This document shows positions 44,310 through 52,143 of a stretch of 64,000 nt of DNA, in pieces. Below the pieces are notes generated by a model, which did no database searches, was not told where the DNA came from, and saw only the letters and a list, made by a program, of their open reading frames with translations. Position 1 is the stretch's first letter, and each line of letters starts with the position of its first letter. The position numbers and the translations under genes are program-made. Source of the stretch: an uncultured Alistipes sp. (GTDB lineage Bacteria > Bacteroidota > Bacteroidia > Bacteroidales > UBA932). Location of the stretch: positions 1 through 64,000 of the forward strand of contig CABMPD010000003.1 of the NCBI GenBank assembly GCA_902388455.1. The letters are read 5' to 3'.

Positions 44310-45638
44310 ATGGCAGCCGTTAACTTCTACCTCGACACGCACTCCAACAAAGCCGGCGAGTGTCCCGTCAAAATGTCAGTCATCATCCGCAAGAAAAGAT
44401 TCTTTCCGACCATCGGCCACAGCGTAAGCCCCGACGTATGGAAAAACGGCAGAGTCTCCAGGCAGAAATACGAGAACTCCAAAGGCACCCTTGCCACAAA
44501 GATAAACCAGGACATCCTCGACCTCCAGTCCCACTTCACCCGCTACGCCGTTGAGGTGGACCATATCCCCACGCCCGAAGAGTTCAAGGCTGAAATGAGA
44601 AAAGCCCTCGGAAAAAGCGATCCAACAGCAAAAACCTCCACTGCACCCAAAACCCGCACCATCTTCGACGACATCGACCAGTTCGTCCAAGAAGAAGGAG
44701 TTGCCTGCCAGTGGGCCACATCCACCATCCAGAACTGGGAGACCTTCAAAAAACGCCTCCACCGCTTCAATCCCGGCATAAAATACTCAGACTTCAACGA
44801 AGAAGGCCTCACCAAATTCGTCAACTTCCTCCGCACCAAAGACCACCTTGAGGAAAACACCACACAGAAACAGTTCAATAACCTCAAATGGTTCCTCAAC
44901 TGGGCCATCCGCAAAGGTTACTGCAGCGAATCCCAGATAAACAGATACCGCCCCAAATTCCGCATCCTCGAAAAACCCGTCATCTTCCTCACCAAGGAAG
45001 AACTCCTGACCCTCTACCGCTACGACATCCCCGCCAACGGCACCAAGGTCACCCTCACCGGCCCCGACGGCAACCCCTACGAGAAGACCGTCCGCGAGGC
45101 AGGAGCCCTCGCCAAGACCCGCGACCTCTTCTGCTTCTGCGCCTTCACCTCCCTCCGCTACTCCGACATGGCCCAGCTCCGCCGCAGCGACATCACCGGC
45201 GGCTGCCTCTACATCACCACCCAGAAAACCCACGACCGACTCCCCATAGACCTCAACAGCTTCGCACAGGCCATCCTCGACCGATACGCCCACGAGAAAT
45301 ACCCCGGAGGCCTCGCCCTCCCCGTCATCTCCAACCAGAAGATGAACCAGTACCTCAAGGACCTCTGCGAGCTCTGCGGCTTCAACACCCCCATCACCAG
45401 GACCTTCTACCGCGCAGGACAGAAAGTCCGGGAGACCTGCCCCAAATGGGCCCTCATAGGCACCCACGCCGGCCGCCGCACCTTCATCTGCTTCGCCCTC
45501 TCCAGCGGCATCCCGCCCCAGATCGTCATGAAATGGACCGGACACTCCGACTACAAGGCCATGAAGCCCTACATAGACATCGCCGAAAAGACCAAAGCCG
45601 CAGCAATGACACTCTTCGACGAGAATCTAAAACAATAA
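44310..45638 (+). CDS. Tyrosine recombinase / site-specific integrase
   Basis: 442 aa from MAAVNFYLDTHSNKAGECPV. It has the Bacteroidetes arm-binding domain at the N-terminus, a SAM-like core-binding domain at about 115-215, and a C-terminal catalytic domain with R283 (TSLRYSD), H386-x-x-R389 (HAGR), H412 (TGHSD) and the nucleophile Y421 (KPYIDI). All catalytic residues are present, so it should be active. First gene of the island; the GC-rich coding style matches the following replication-type genes. Confidence 0.93.
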   Translation: MAAVNFYLDTHSNKAGECPVKMSVIIRKKRFFPTIGHSVSPDVWKNGRVSRQKYENSKGTLATKINQDILDLQSHFTRYAVEVDHIPTPEEFKAEMRKALGKSDPTAKTSTAPKTRTIFDDIDQFVQEEGVACQWATSTIQNWETFKKRLHRFNPGIKYSDFNEEGLTKFVNFLRTKDHLEENTTQKQFNNLKWFLNWAIRKGYCSESQINRYRPKFRILEKPVIFLTKEELLTLYRYDIPANGTKVTLTGPDGNPYEKTVREAGALAKTRDLFCFCAFTSLRYSDMAQLRRSDITGGCLYITTQKTHDRLPIDLNSFAQAILDRYAHEKYPGGLALPVISNQKMNQYLKDLCELCGFNTPITRTFYRAGQKVRETCPKWALIGTHAGRRTFICFALSSGIPPQIVMKWTGHSDYKAMKPYIDIAEKTKAAAMTLFDENLKQ

Positions 45639-45645
45639 ACACCGG

Positions 45646-46041
45646 ATGCACAGAACCTACACCTACGATCATGAACTACTCGCACACGCCATCACCAAAG
45701 TCAGACTCGACATACAGCCCCTCCTCATCCACCTCCGCCGCAGACAGGAGCAGGGCCACAGCGACACCACCGTCGAGGAACTCCTCCAGGCCGGCCTCCA
45801 CAAGGTAAGCGACCCCGTCAGCCACATAAAGAACATGGACCGGGTCCTCGGGCACGACATCCACCACACCAACAAAGCCCACCTCGCCCGCATCCTCGGA
45901 GTCAGCCGCCAGAGCATCTACAACTGGACATCATGCGGCTACCTCATCCTCACCCCCGACGGACGCAGGGTCATCATCCGCAGCACCCTCCACCTATGGC
46001 ACATGCTATACCGCAGCATTGGACACATCTGGGCCAAATAA
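45646..46041 (+). CDS. Helix-turn-helix accessory protein
   Basis: 131 aa. A His-rich N-terminal helical region is followed by NKAHLARILGVSRQSIYNW, a probable helix-turn-helix near 85-105. It lies 7 bp after the integrase. Possibly a transcriptional or recombination-directionality factor for the element; not assigned to a known family. Confidence 0.55.
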   Translation: MHRTYTYDHELLAHAITKVRLDIQPLLIHLRRRQEQGHSDTTVEELLQAGLHKVSDPVSHIKNMDRVLGHDIHHTNKAHLARILGVSRQSIYNWTSCGYLILTPDGRRVIIRSTLHLWHMLYRSIGHIWAK

Positions 46042-46092
46042 CCCCCGTTTCACCAACCTCAGGTTATAAAATATACCCAAACATACATCCCG

Positions 46093-46131
46093 CTTGACAC
46101 TTTCCGCCCCGAACCAGAAAAAAGTGTCAAG
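46093..46131. repeat. 11-bp perfect inverted repeat
   Basis: CTTGACACTTT (46093-46103) and AAAGTGTCAAG (46121-46131) around a 17-bp loop, in the 283-bp gap after the HTH gene. No T run follows, so a protein-binding site is as likely as a terminator. Nothing else is visible in this gap apart from a weak promoter-like CCTTTG near 46247. Confidence 0.6.
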
Positions 46132-46324
46132 TCAGCCGCACCAGCACCACCTCACACAGTACAGCGGAGCACACTGCGTCCCGCACCCGAAAACTTTGTG
46201 TAAAGCAGCGACAATCAGCCCATTGCAGTATCAGAAATAATACTTTCCTTTGTCCCCGGATATATCACAGCATACCAGACAAAGCCGGCAGCGTCATCAC
46301 TACAAACCATTAAAACCTCAGACA

Positions 46325-46618
46325 ATGACAATCGATGACACCACCCCCATCGCCGCCCTCACCGTCGGCGACTTCAAGGAACTCATGCACACCCTCCGCC
46401 AGCAGCCCCGCGAGGAAGCCCGCCCCGAAGTGCGGCACCGCCGCTACGTCTACGGCCTACAGGGCATCCGCGACATCTTCGGCTGCTCCCACGCCACCGC
46501 CCAGCGCTACAAGGACACCATCATCAGGGACGCAGTCATACAGAACGGCCGCAAGATAGTAGTGGACGTAGAGCTCGCCCTGCAGCTCTTCAACCAGAAC
46601 GGGAGGGAAGCGCGATGA
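46325..46618 (+). CDS. DUF3853-like small DNA-binding protein
   Basis: 97 aa from MTIDDTTPIAALTVGDFKEL. Residues about 45-75 (YVYGLQGIRDIFGCSHATAQ) form a helix-turn-helix. This and the overlap with a second HTH gene fit the DUF3853 proteins common in Bacteroidetes conjugative and mobilisable elements. Presumed regulator or excision factor. Confidence 0.65.
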   Translation: MTIDDTTPIAALTVGDFKELMHTLRQQPREEARPEVRHRRYVYGLQGIRDIFGCSHATAQRYKDTIIRDAVIQNGRKIVVDVELALQLFNQNGREAR

Positions 46619-47028
46619 ACCAGAACAGCACCGCCCGCCGCCGCGCCCTCATCGCCGAGCTCGCAGCCGAATACCCCGACGAGCTCATCTGCGCCATCAC
46701 CACCTGCCCCCTCATCCGCAAGTGGCTCACCGACCACGGAGCCGTCCTGCCCCCGCCGCCCGCAGCAGCCCCGCAGGACACAGCCGCCGGATCGTCCCCG
46801 GGCACCGGCGGCCTCCCCCCTGAGGACATCCTCGACCACCTCCTCGACGGCCAGGACGTCATGCAGAAGCTCCACATCAGCCCCCGCACCCTCCAGACGC
46901 TCCGCTCCAACGGCACCATTCCCTACATCAAGATAGGCCACAAGATCTACTACCACCGCAGCGACATCGACCGAGTACTACGCTCCAGCTACGTCATGTT
47001 CAAGATACGCGAGCGCTATGGAAAATAG
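46615..47028 (+). CDS. Excisionase-like helix-turn-helix protein
   Basis: 137 aa. The N-terminal helical part and a Pro/Ala-rich linker (PPPPAAAPQ) precede a MerR/excisionase-type winged helix (DVMQKLHISPRTLQTLRSNG, then IPYIKIGHKIYYHRSDI). Such proteins bind element ends or promoters to direct excision. It overlaps the previous gene by ATGA and the next by 11 bp. Confidence 0.7.
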   Translation: MNQNSTARRRALIAELAAEYPDELICAITTCPLIRKWLTDHGAVLPPPPAAAPQDTAAGSSPGTGGLPPEDILDHLLDGQDVMQKLHISPRTLQTLRSNGTIPYIKIGHKIYYHRSDIDRVLRSSYVMFKIRERYGK

Positions 47029-48049
47029 CGGCCACACACAGACCCCGCAGGGACAGGACTTCAACCCCGTAGCCGCCATCAGCGCCGAGCTCGACCGCAC
47101 CGCCGGCACCGTCGGCATGCTCCGCATCAAGACCGCCAACAGCACCGTCCTCGACGCCGTCACCCGGCCCGACCCCCGCGACCTCTACCACAGCCTCTGG
47201 TACGAAGGCGAGGTATGCTGCCTCTTCGCCGACTCCAACCTAGGCAAGTCCATCCTCGCCGTCCAGATGGCAGACGAGATAGCCCGCGACCAGAAAGTCC
47301 TATACATAGACTGCGAGCTCTCCGACAAACAGTTCCAGCTCCGCTACTACAACCCCGCAACCCGCACCCGCCACATCTTCCCCGAAGGCTTCCTCCGCGC
47401 AGAGATAGTCCCTGAAGCCATCCGCGCCGACAACTACGAAGACACCTTATTCGCCGACATCGAAGCCGCAGCACAGGCCGTCGGGGCCCACGTCATCATC
47501 ATCGACAACCTCACCTACCTCTGCAACGCATCCGAAAAAGGCGACGTAGCCGGCCTCTTCATGATGAAGCTCATGTCGTTGAAAAAGAAACACGGCTGGT
47601 CCCTCCTCATCATAGCCCACACCCCAAAGCGCAACATGAGCAACCCAATCACCCAGAACGACCTCGCCGGCTCCAAGAAACTCTACAACTTCTTCGACAG
47701 CGTCTTCGCCATCGGCAAGAGCGCCAAGGACACAGGCCTGCGCTACATCAAGCAGCTCAAGGTCCGCGCCGGAGAGTACCGCTACGACTCCGACAACGTC
47801 ATAGTCTGCGAGATAGACCCCGGAGACGGCTTCCTCCACTTCGAGCCCGTCGGCCACTCCACCGAAAAGGAGCACCTCAGGCCCAGGGAAGGAGACGAGG
47901 ACACCGCACAGATGCAGAACATCCTCGACCTCAAAAGCCAGGGCAAGACCGTCCGCGACATCGCCGCCATCCTCGGCCTCAGCAAGTCCGCAGCAGGCCG
48001 CATCCTCAAAAAAGCCGAAACCCTAAAAACCCAGCAGACACAGCCATGA
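47018..48049 (+). CDS. RepA-like AAA ATPase (RecA fold)
   Basis: 343 aa with a P-loop ADSNLGKS (71-78) and a Walker B-like VIIIDNLTYL, typical of the AAA_25/RepA-type hexameric helicases used by plasmids and elements. A C-terminal helix-turn-helix (VRDIAAILGLSKSAAGRILK) follows. It overlaps the primase-like gene by 4 bp. Together they form a replication module for the island. Confidence 0.78.
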   Translation: MENSGHTQTPQGQDFNPVAAISAELDRTAGTVGMLRIKTANSTVLDAVTRPDPRDLYHSLWYEGEVCCLFADSNLGKSILAVQMADEIARDQKVLYIDCELSDKQFQLRYYNPATRTRHIFPEGFLRAEIVPEAIRADNYEDTLFADIEAAAQAVGAHVIIIDNLTYLCNASEKGDVAGLFMMKLMSLKKKHGWSLLIIAHTPKRNMSNPITQNDLAGSKKLYNFFDSVFAIGKSAKDTGLRYIKQLKVRAGEYRYDSDNVIVCEIDPGDGFLHFEPVGHSTEKEHLRPREGDEDTAQMQNILDLKSQGKTVRDIAAILGLSKSAAGRILKKAETLKTQQTQP

Positions 48050-49257
48050 GCACAGACCGCACCTACACCCTCCAGAAATACGCCGGACGCAGCACCCGCC
48101 ACACCTGTCCCCAGTGCGGCAGACCCCACTGCTTCACCCGCTACGTAGACCCCGGCGGCAACATGCTGGACGAGACCGTAGGCCGCTGCGACCACGAGTC
48201 CTCCTGCGGCTACCACCGCACCCCCAGGCAATACTTCCGGGACCATCCGGAACTCAGCCGCACCCGGCAACACAGGCCAACAACCGCACCCCGTCCATCA
48301 CAGCACAGGCACACAGCGCACAGCCCACTTTGCACCATCCCGCAGGACATCCTCCGCCGCTCCGTCCGCAAGGACATCCCCAGCACCTTCACCGCATTCC
48401 TGCGCACCATCTTCCCCGAGGACACCGTAGCCGCCCTCACAGACACCTACCGCCTCGGAGTCACCCGCTCCCGCGACGTCATCTACTTCCAGATAGACAC
48501 CGCAGGCCGCATCCGAACCGGCAAGATCATGAAATACGACCCAGCCACAGGCAGACGGATCAAAGACCCCGGCACACCCTTCCGCATCGGCTGGGTCCAC
48601 TCCCTGATGAAACGCACCGGCCAGCTCCCTCCCGGCTGGCAGCTCACCCAGTGCCTCTTCGGTGAGCACCTGCTCTCCGAACCCGACAGCAGAGACCGGA
48701 CCATAGCCCTCGTCGAGTCCGAAAAGACCGCCGTCATCGCCTCGGCCATCATGCCCAAATACACCTGGCTCGCCACCGGCGGCAAGTCCCAGCTCTCCCC
48801 CGAAAAACTCTCCGTCCTCCGGGGCCGCAAAGTCATCGCCTTCCCCGACGTGGACAGCTACCGGCAGTGGACCGAAAAGCTCACCGCCATAGATGGACTG
48901 ACCATCACCGTATCGGATGTACTCGAGAAAAACGCCACCGACCGCGACCGCCGCGACCACATCGACATCGCCGACTGGCTCATCCGCTGGCGGCAGGACT
49001 GCATCAGCCGCACAGCCTCCGGCGGGCCCATCCCGGCAGCCATCCCCGGAGCCCTCCAGGAGCACACCGCCGTCCCGTCCCGCAGCCATGTCCCGGGACA
49101 AAGCGGGACAGACCCCGGCAGCCTCCCCGACTTCACCAGTCCCGCCACCCGGCTCGTCGCCCCGTACTTCCCACAGGAGCACTGGAGCGCCCTCGACCTG
49201 CTTATCAGCGAGTTGGACCTCATACCCACCGCCATCCGCCACGCAGACCCCATATAG
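48046..49257 (+). CDS. Primase-like protein, DUF6371-type
   Basis: 403 aa. The N-terminal zinc ribbon has CPQCGRPHCF and a second CDHESSCGYH cysteine set. The middle domain shows TOPRIM-like features (IALVESEKTAVIASAI, then KVIAFPDVDSY with acidic residues). The C-terminal 120 residues are Pro/Ser-rich before a final helix. It pairs with the preceding ATPase as an element primase. Its 3' coding end already contains two GGGACA-type repeats (49094-49114) like those that follow. Confidence 0.72.
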   Translation: MSTDRTYTLQKYAGRSTRHTCPQCGRPHCFTRYVDPGGNMLDETVGRCDHESSCGYHRTPRQYFRDHPELSRTRQHRPTTAPRPSQHRHTAHSPLCTIPQDILRRSVRKDIPSTFTAFLRTIFPEDTVAALTDTYRLGVTRSRDVIYFQIDTAGRIRTGKIMKYDPATGRRIKDPGTPFRIGWVHSLMKRTGQLPPGWQLTQCLFGEHLLSEPDSRDRTIALVESEKTAVIASAIMPKYTWLATGGKSQLSPEKLSVLRGRKVIAFPDVDSYRQWTEKLTAIDGLTITVSDVLEKNATDRDRRDHIDIADWLIRWRQDCISRTASGGPIPAAIPGALQEHTAVPSRSHVPGQSGTDPGSLPDFTSPATRLVAPYFPQEHWSALDLLISELDLIPTAIRHADPI

Positions 49258-49282
49258 CCCAGGCCGGCCGATGACCCGGTGC

Positions 49283-49346
49283 TGTCCCATCTGTCCCACG
49301 TGTCCCGCACCGTGGGACACCGGGACAAGCGGGACAGTATGGGACA
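49283..49346. repeat. TGTCCC/GGGACA repeat array (iteron-like)
   Basis: TGTCCC occurs at 49283, 49292 and 49301 (9-bp spacing). GGGACA follows in the opposite orientation at 49314, 49322, 49331 and 49341 (8-10 bp spacing), the two sets meeting at a GTGTCCC...GGGACAC dyad. Further copies occur inside the primase gene end. The location beside RepA- and primase-like genes suggests an origin or operator for the element. Confidence 0.7.
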
Positions 49347-49375
49347 ATTCTGTTCGCTCATTTATGGAAAATCGC

Positions 49376-49383
49376 TATCTTTG
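49376..49383 (+). promoter_or_regulatory. Promoter -7 box for the first restriction-modification operon
   Basis: TATCTTTG 28 bp before the methyltransferase ATG; the -33 element is weak. This is also where composition changes from GC-rich to AT-rich. Confidence 0.45.
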
Positions 49384-49410
49384 TTGGTTAATATTAAGTA
49401 TTGAAAACAA

Positions 49411-50439
49411 ATGTCAAAGAAAAAATATAAGGGTATTGATCTTTTTTGTGGAATAGGAGGATTTAGGTTAGCTATGGAGAAGAATAACGTAACATGCGTA
49501 TTCTCTTCCGACATAGATTCTTTCGCTCAACAAACATATAATGCTAATTTTGGAGAAATACCCTCAGGAGATATTACTAAAATAGAGGCAAAAGATATCC
49601 CTTCTTTTGATATTTTGACAGCTGGTTTCCCTTGTCAGCCGTTTAGTTATGCTGGTTTAGGAGAAGGCTTTGAAGACCAAACACGAGGAACTCTATTTTT
49701 TGATATCTGCCGCATACTGGCACATCACAAGCCCAAAATGTTTTTCTTAGAAAATGTTAAAGGTCTTGTCTCCCATAGAAAAGGTGAGACACTTGAAATA
49801 ATTCTTTCTAATTTAAAAGAATTGGGATATGATGTCCATTGGACAATACTATCATCCCTCGATTATGGACTTCCTCAGAAAAGAGAACGATGGTACTGCG
49901 TAGGCTTTGACAAACCTACTCATTTTGAGTTCCCACCAAAAATAAATGTGCAACCAACCTTGAGAGATATCGTTGATGTCAATGATAAAACACCCTCACT
50001 GAAGTTGTCTAAGTTTGAGATGGATAGAATTCAGTATCACTTTGCCAATTGCCAAAATCAAAGCAGGGTGCAGCATGATAATTCAAAATACGCTTCCAAC
50101 ACAAAAAAAGGTAAGTATGGAGTTTATTCATACCAGAAAAAAGATGGTTCGTTAAGGTTCCATGTTGGAGACAAGGCTAAGACTCAAATACAAGAGGCGT
50201 TTTATGCATGCCTGGACACATACGCACCAACAATTATAGCTGGTAGAACACCAAAATTATGGGATCTTGGTAGAAAACTCTCAGTTATAGAAGCCAAACG
50301 ACTTCAGGGATTCCCAGATGATTTTAAAATGCCTGTATCGGATAATCAGGCATATAAACAATTAGGTAATTCTGTTAGTGTGCCAATAATTACCCAAATA
50401 ATGAAAAACATGATATATTATTATAATAAGGGCGAGTAA
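49411..50439 (+). CDS. DNA (cytosine-5-)-methyltransferase, first of two
   Basis: 342 aa with motif I DLFCGIGGF (10-18), catalytic GFPCQPFS (C75), ENV (motif VI), QKRERWYCVGF (motif VIII) and LGNSVSVP (motif X). It methylates cytosine C5 within a specific site set by the variable region between motifs VIII and IX. Markedly AT-rich relative to the integrase block, which indicates separate origin. It is followed by mcrB- and mcrC-like genes, so it probably protects against them as in LlaJI- and BsuMI-type systems. Confidence 0.92.
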   Translation: MSKKKYKGIDLFCGIGGFRLAMEKNNVTCVFSSDIDSFAQQTYNANFGEIPSGDITKIEAKDIPSFDILTAGFPCQPFSYAGLGEGFEDQTRGTLFFDICRILAHHKPKMFFLENVKGLVSHRKGETLEIILSNLKELGYDVHWTILSSLDYGLPQKRERWYCVGFDKPTHFEFPPKINVQPTLRDIVDVNDKTPSLKLSKFEMDRIQYHFANCQNQSRVQHDNSKYASNTKKGKYGVYSYQKKDGSLRFHVGDKAKTQIQEAFYACLDTYAPTIIAGRTPKLWDLGRKLSVIEAKRLQGFPDDFKMPVSDNQAYKQLGNSVSVPIITQIMKNMIYYYNKGE

Positions 50440-50440
50440 T

Positions 50441-52135
50441 ATGAAATATTTTAGTCTTAATTGTGTTGAAGCAGCATATAAAAGTATCTCAGAGACAACA
50501 AAGGATAAGTTTTGGGGTATTCTTGGAATTTTGTATTCTATTGGCGATATCATTCAGCCTAACCGTAATTATCTGATTGACACATATAAACTGTCTACTT
50601 TTTTAGAAGAATCATTTCGCTTAGCAAACAAGAAAAATTATTCAGAAGGAAGTGATAATGTTTACTCCGTGATATTTGCAAATGATTGGGAAGAACAAAT
50701 GTCTTTATTTACTCAAAGTAAACCAAATGTTGTTCCCGTATTAGTTTGGGCGTATCGTAGAACCGCTTTTAGCGATGGTGTGACTGAAAAAGATCTTATT
50801 GAAAGGTTTCTTAACGACTTTCATATGTCAAAGTCATTATTTGACAGATTATTTCATATAAATTTTAAAGATTTCTATCTAGAATACGATAATAATCTTT
50901 ATGAAGATAGGCAATTATTCCATAACTTAGGAGGAAATGACTTTTCCGAAAATTTCACAGTAAAACTGAATAAGTCATTTGTAGTGGCAAACGCAGGAGA
51001 TTTGACAAGAGGTCCTTTTTTTCAACCACTTTATGCTGCGTTAAATACACTTGCATGTTTAATCATATTTCCATTTGATGCTAGTGAATACTATACCTTT
51101 GACGCAGATAAAAATAATCAGAAAGGATTATGTAGCACACTGCTCAACACCATCCTCTACGGCCCTCCCGGCACAGGCAAAACCTATGAAATGCAGAAAA
51201 TATTTGCCGGATATCCAGAGGGTAACCGCTCCGTCATCACCTTCCACCAGTCCTACAGCTACGAGGAGTTCATCATCGGTCTGAAAGCCAAGACTAAAGA
51301 AGATGGCAATATAGAATACAGTTACGAAAAAGGCGTGTTTTACAATGCATGTGAGAGGGCTGCTGTTTTAGCCGGCTACAGTTCCTTGGCAGAATGTTGT
51401 TCCGACACCAAAGAAAGTAGGAACGCCAAATTCGCAGCAATAGCTGGGGACACATCCAGGCAGTTTCTGTTCTGCATAGACGAGATCAACCGCGCAAACA
51501 TATCGGCAGTATTCGGAGACCTGATATCCCTGATAGAAGAGAACAAGAGACTGGGAGCCCAAAACGAAATGATAGTCAGGCTGCCGTACACTCAGGAGCT
51601 TTTCGGAGTCCCTGCCAACCTCCGCCTGCTCGGCACCATGAACACCGCCGACCGCAGCATCCAGATACTGGACACCGCACTCCGCCGCCGCTTCCAGTTC
51701 AAGGAATATCTGCCGGACTACGATGTGTTGAGGAATGAGAAAGCCAAAACCGTTCTTCAAGCGATAAATGACAGAATCCGTGCCCTCCTTGGCCAGGACC
51801 GCCAGATAGGCCATTCCTACTTCTACGACATAGAAGCCTCTGCCGCAGACGAGAGCATTCAGATACTCAAAGCACTGGCAAATAAAATCATCCCTCTCCT
51901 GCAGGAGTACTTCTACAACGATGTGGAGAAAATACGTTTCGTCCTTGGAGAAAAGGACCGCATCCCTGATGAACACTCTTTCTATATCGAGGATGGTGAC
52001 GCAACAGCAGCATTCAGCAGATACGACTCTGACAACGAGGAAACCAGTTTCTACACCTTGAACATAGAGGGTATAGCAAGTGCTTCCATGAACAATGAGG
52101 CAGCATCCGCATTCATAGCCCACATCACCGCATAG
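50441..52135 (+). CDS. McrB-like AAA+ GTPase, mosaic gene
   Basis: 564 aa. The N-terminal 230 residues form an uncharacterised domain, presumably DNA recognition. The AAA+ motor follows with GPPGTGKT (241-248), FHQSYSYEEFI, LFCIDEINRANIS and the McrB hallmark GTMNTADRSI with RRRF arginine finger. The first 700 bp are AT-rich like the methyltransferase; from about 51140 the DNA is abruptly GC-rich with different codon use. The junction falls just before the P-loop. It works with the McrC-like nuclease at 52144. Confidence 0.88.
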   Translation: MKYFSLNCVEAAYKSISETTKDKFWGILGILYSIGDIIQPNRNYLIDTYKLSTFLEESFRLANKKNYSEGSDNVYSVIFANDWEEQMSLFTQSKPNVVPVLVWAYRRTAFSDGVTEKDLIERFLNDFHMSKSLFDRLFHINFKDFYLEYDNNLYEDRQLFHNLGGNDFSENFTVKLNKSFVVANAGDLTRGPFFQPLYAALNTLACLIIFPFDASEYYTFDADKNNQKGLCSTLLNTILYGPPGTGKTYEMQKIFAGYPEGNRSVITFHQSYSYEEFIIGLKAKTKEDGNIEYSYEKGVFYNACERAAVLAGYSSLAECCSDTKESRNAKFAAIAGDTSRQFLFCIDEINRANISAVFGDLISLIEENKRLGAQNEMIVRLPYTQELFGVPANLRLLGTMNTADRSIQILDTALRRRFQFKEYLPDYDVLRNEKAKTVLQAINDRIRALLGQDRQIGHSYFYDIEASAADESIQILKALANKIIPLLQEYFYNDVEKIRFVLGEKDRIPDEHSFYIEDGDATAAFSRYDSDNEETSFYTLNIEGIASASMNNEAASAFIAHITA

Positions 52136-52143
52136 GAGACCAT

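Noticed and set aside
49283..49346. CRISPR or transposon end
   Set aside because: The repeat core is only 6 bp with 2-3 bp between copies, and the orientation reverses halfway; this fits iterons or an operator better.
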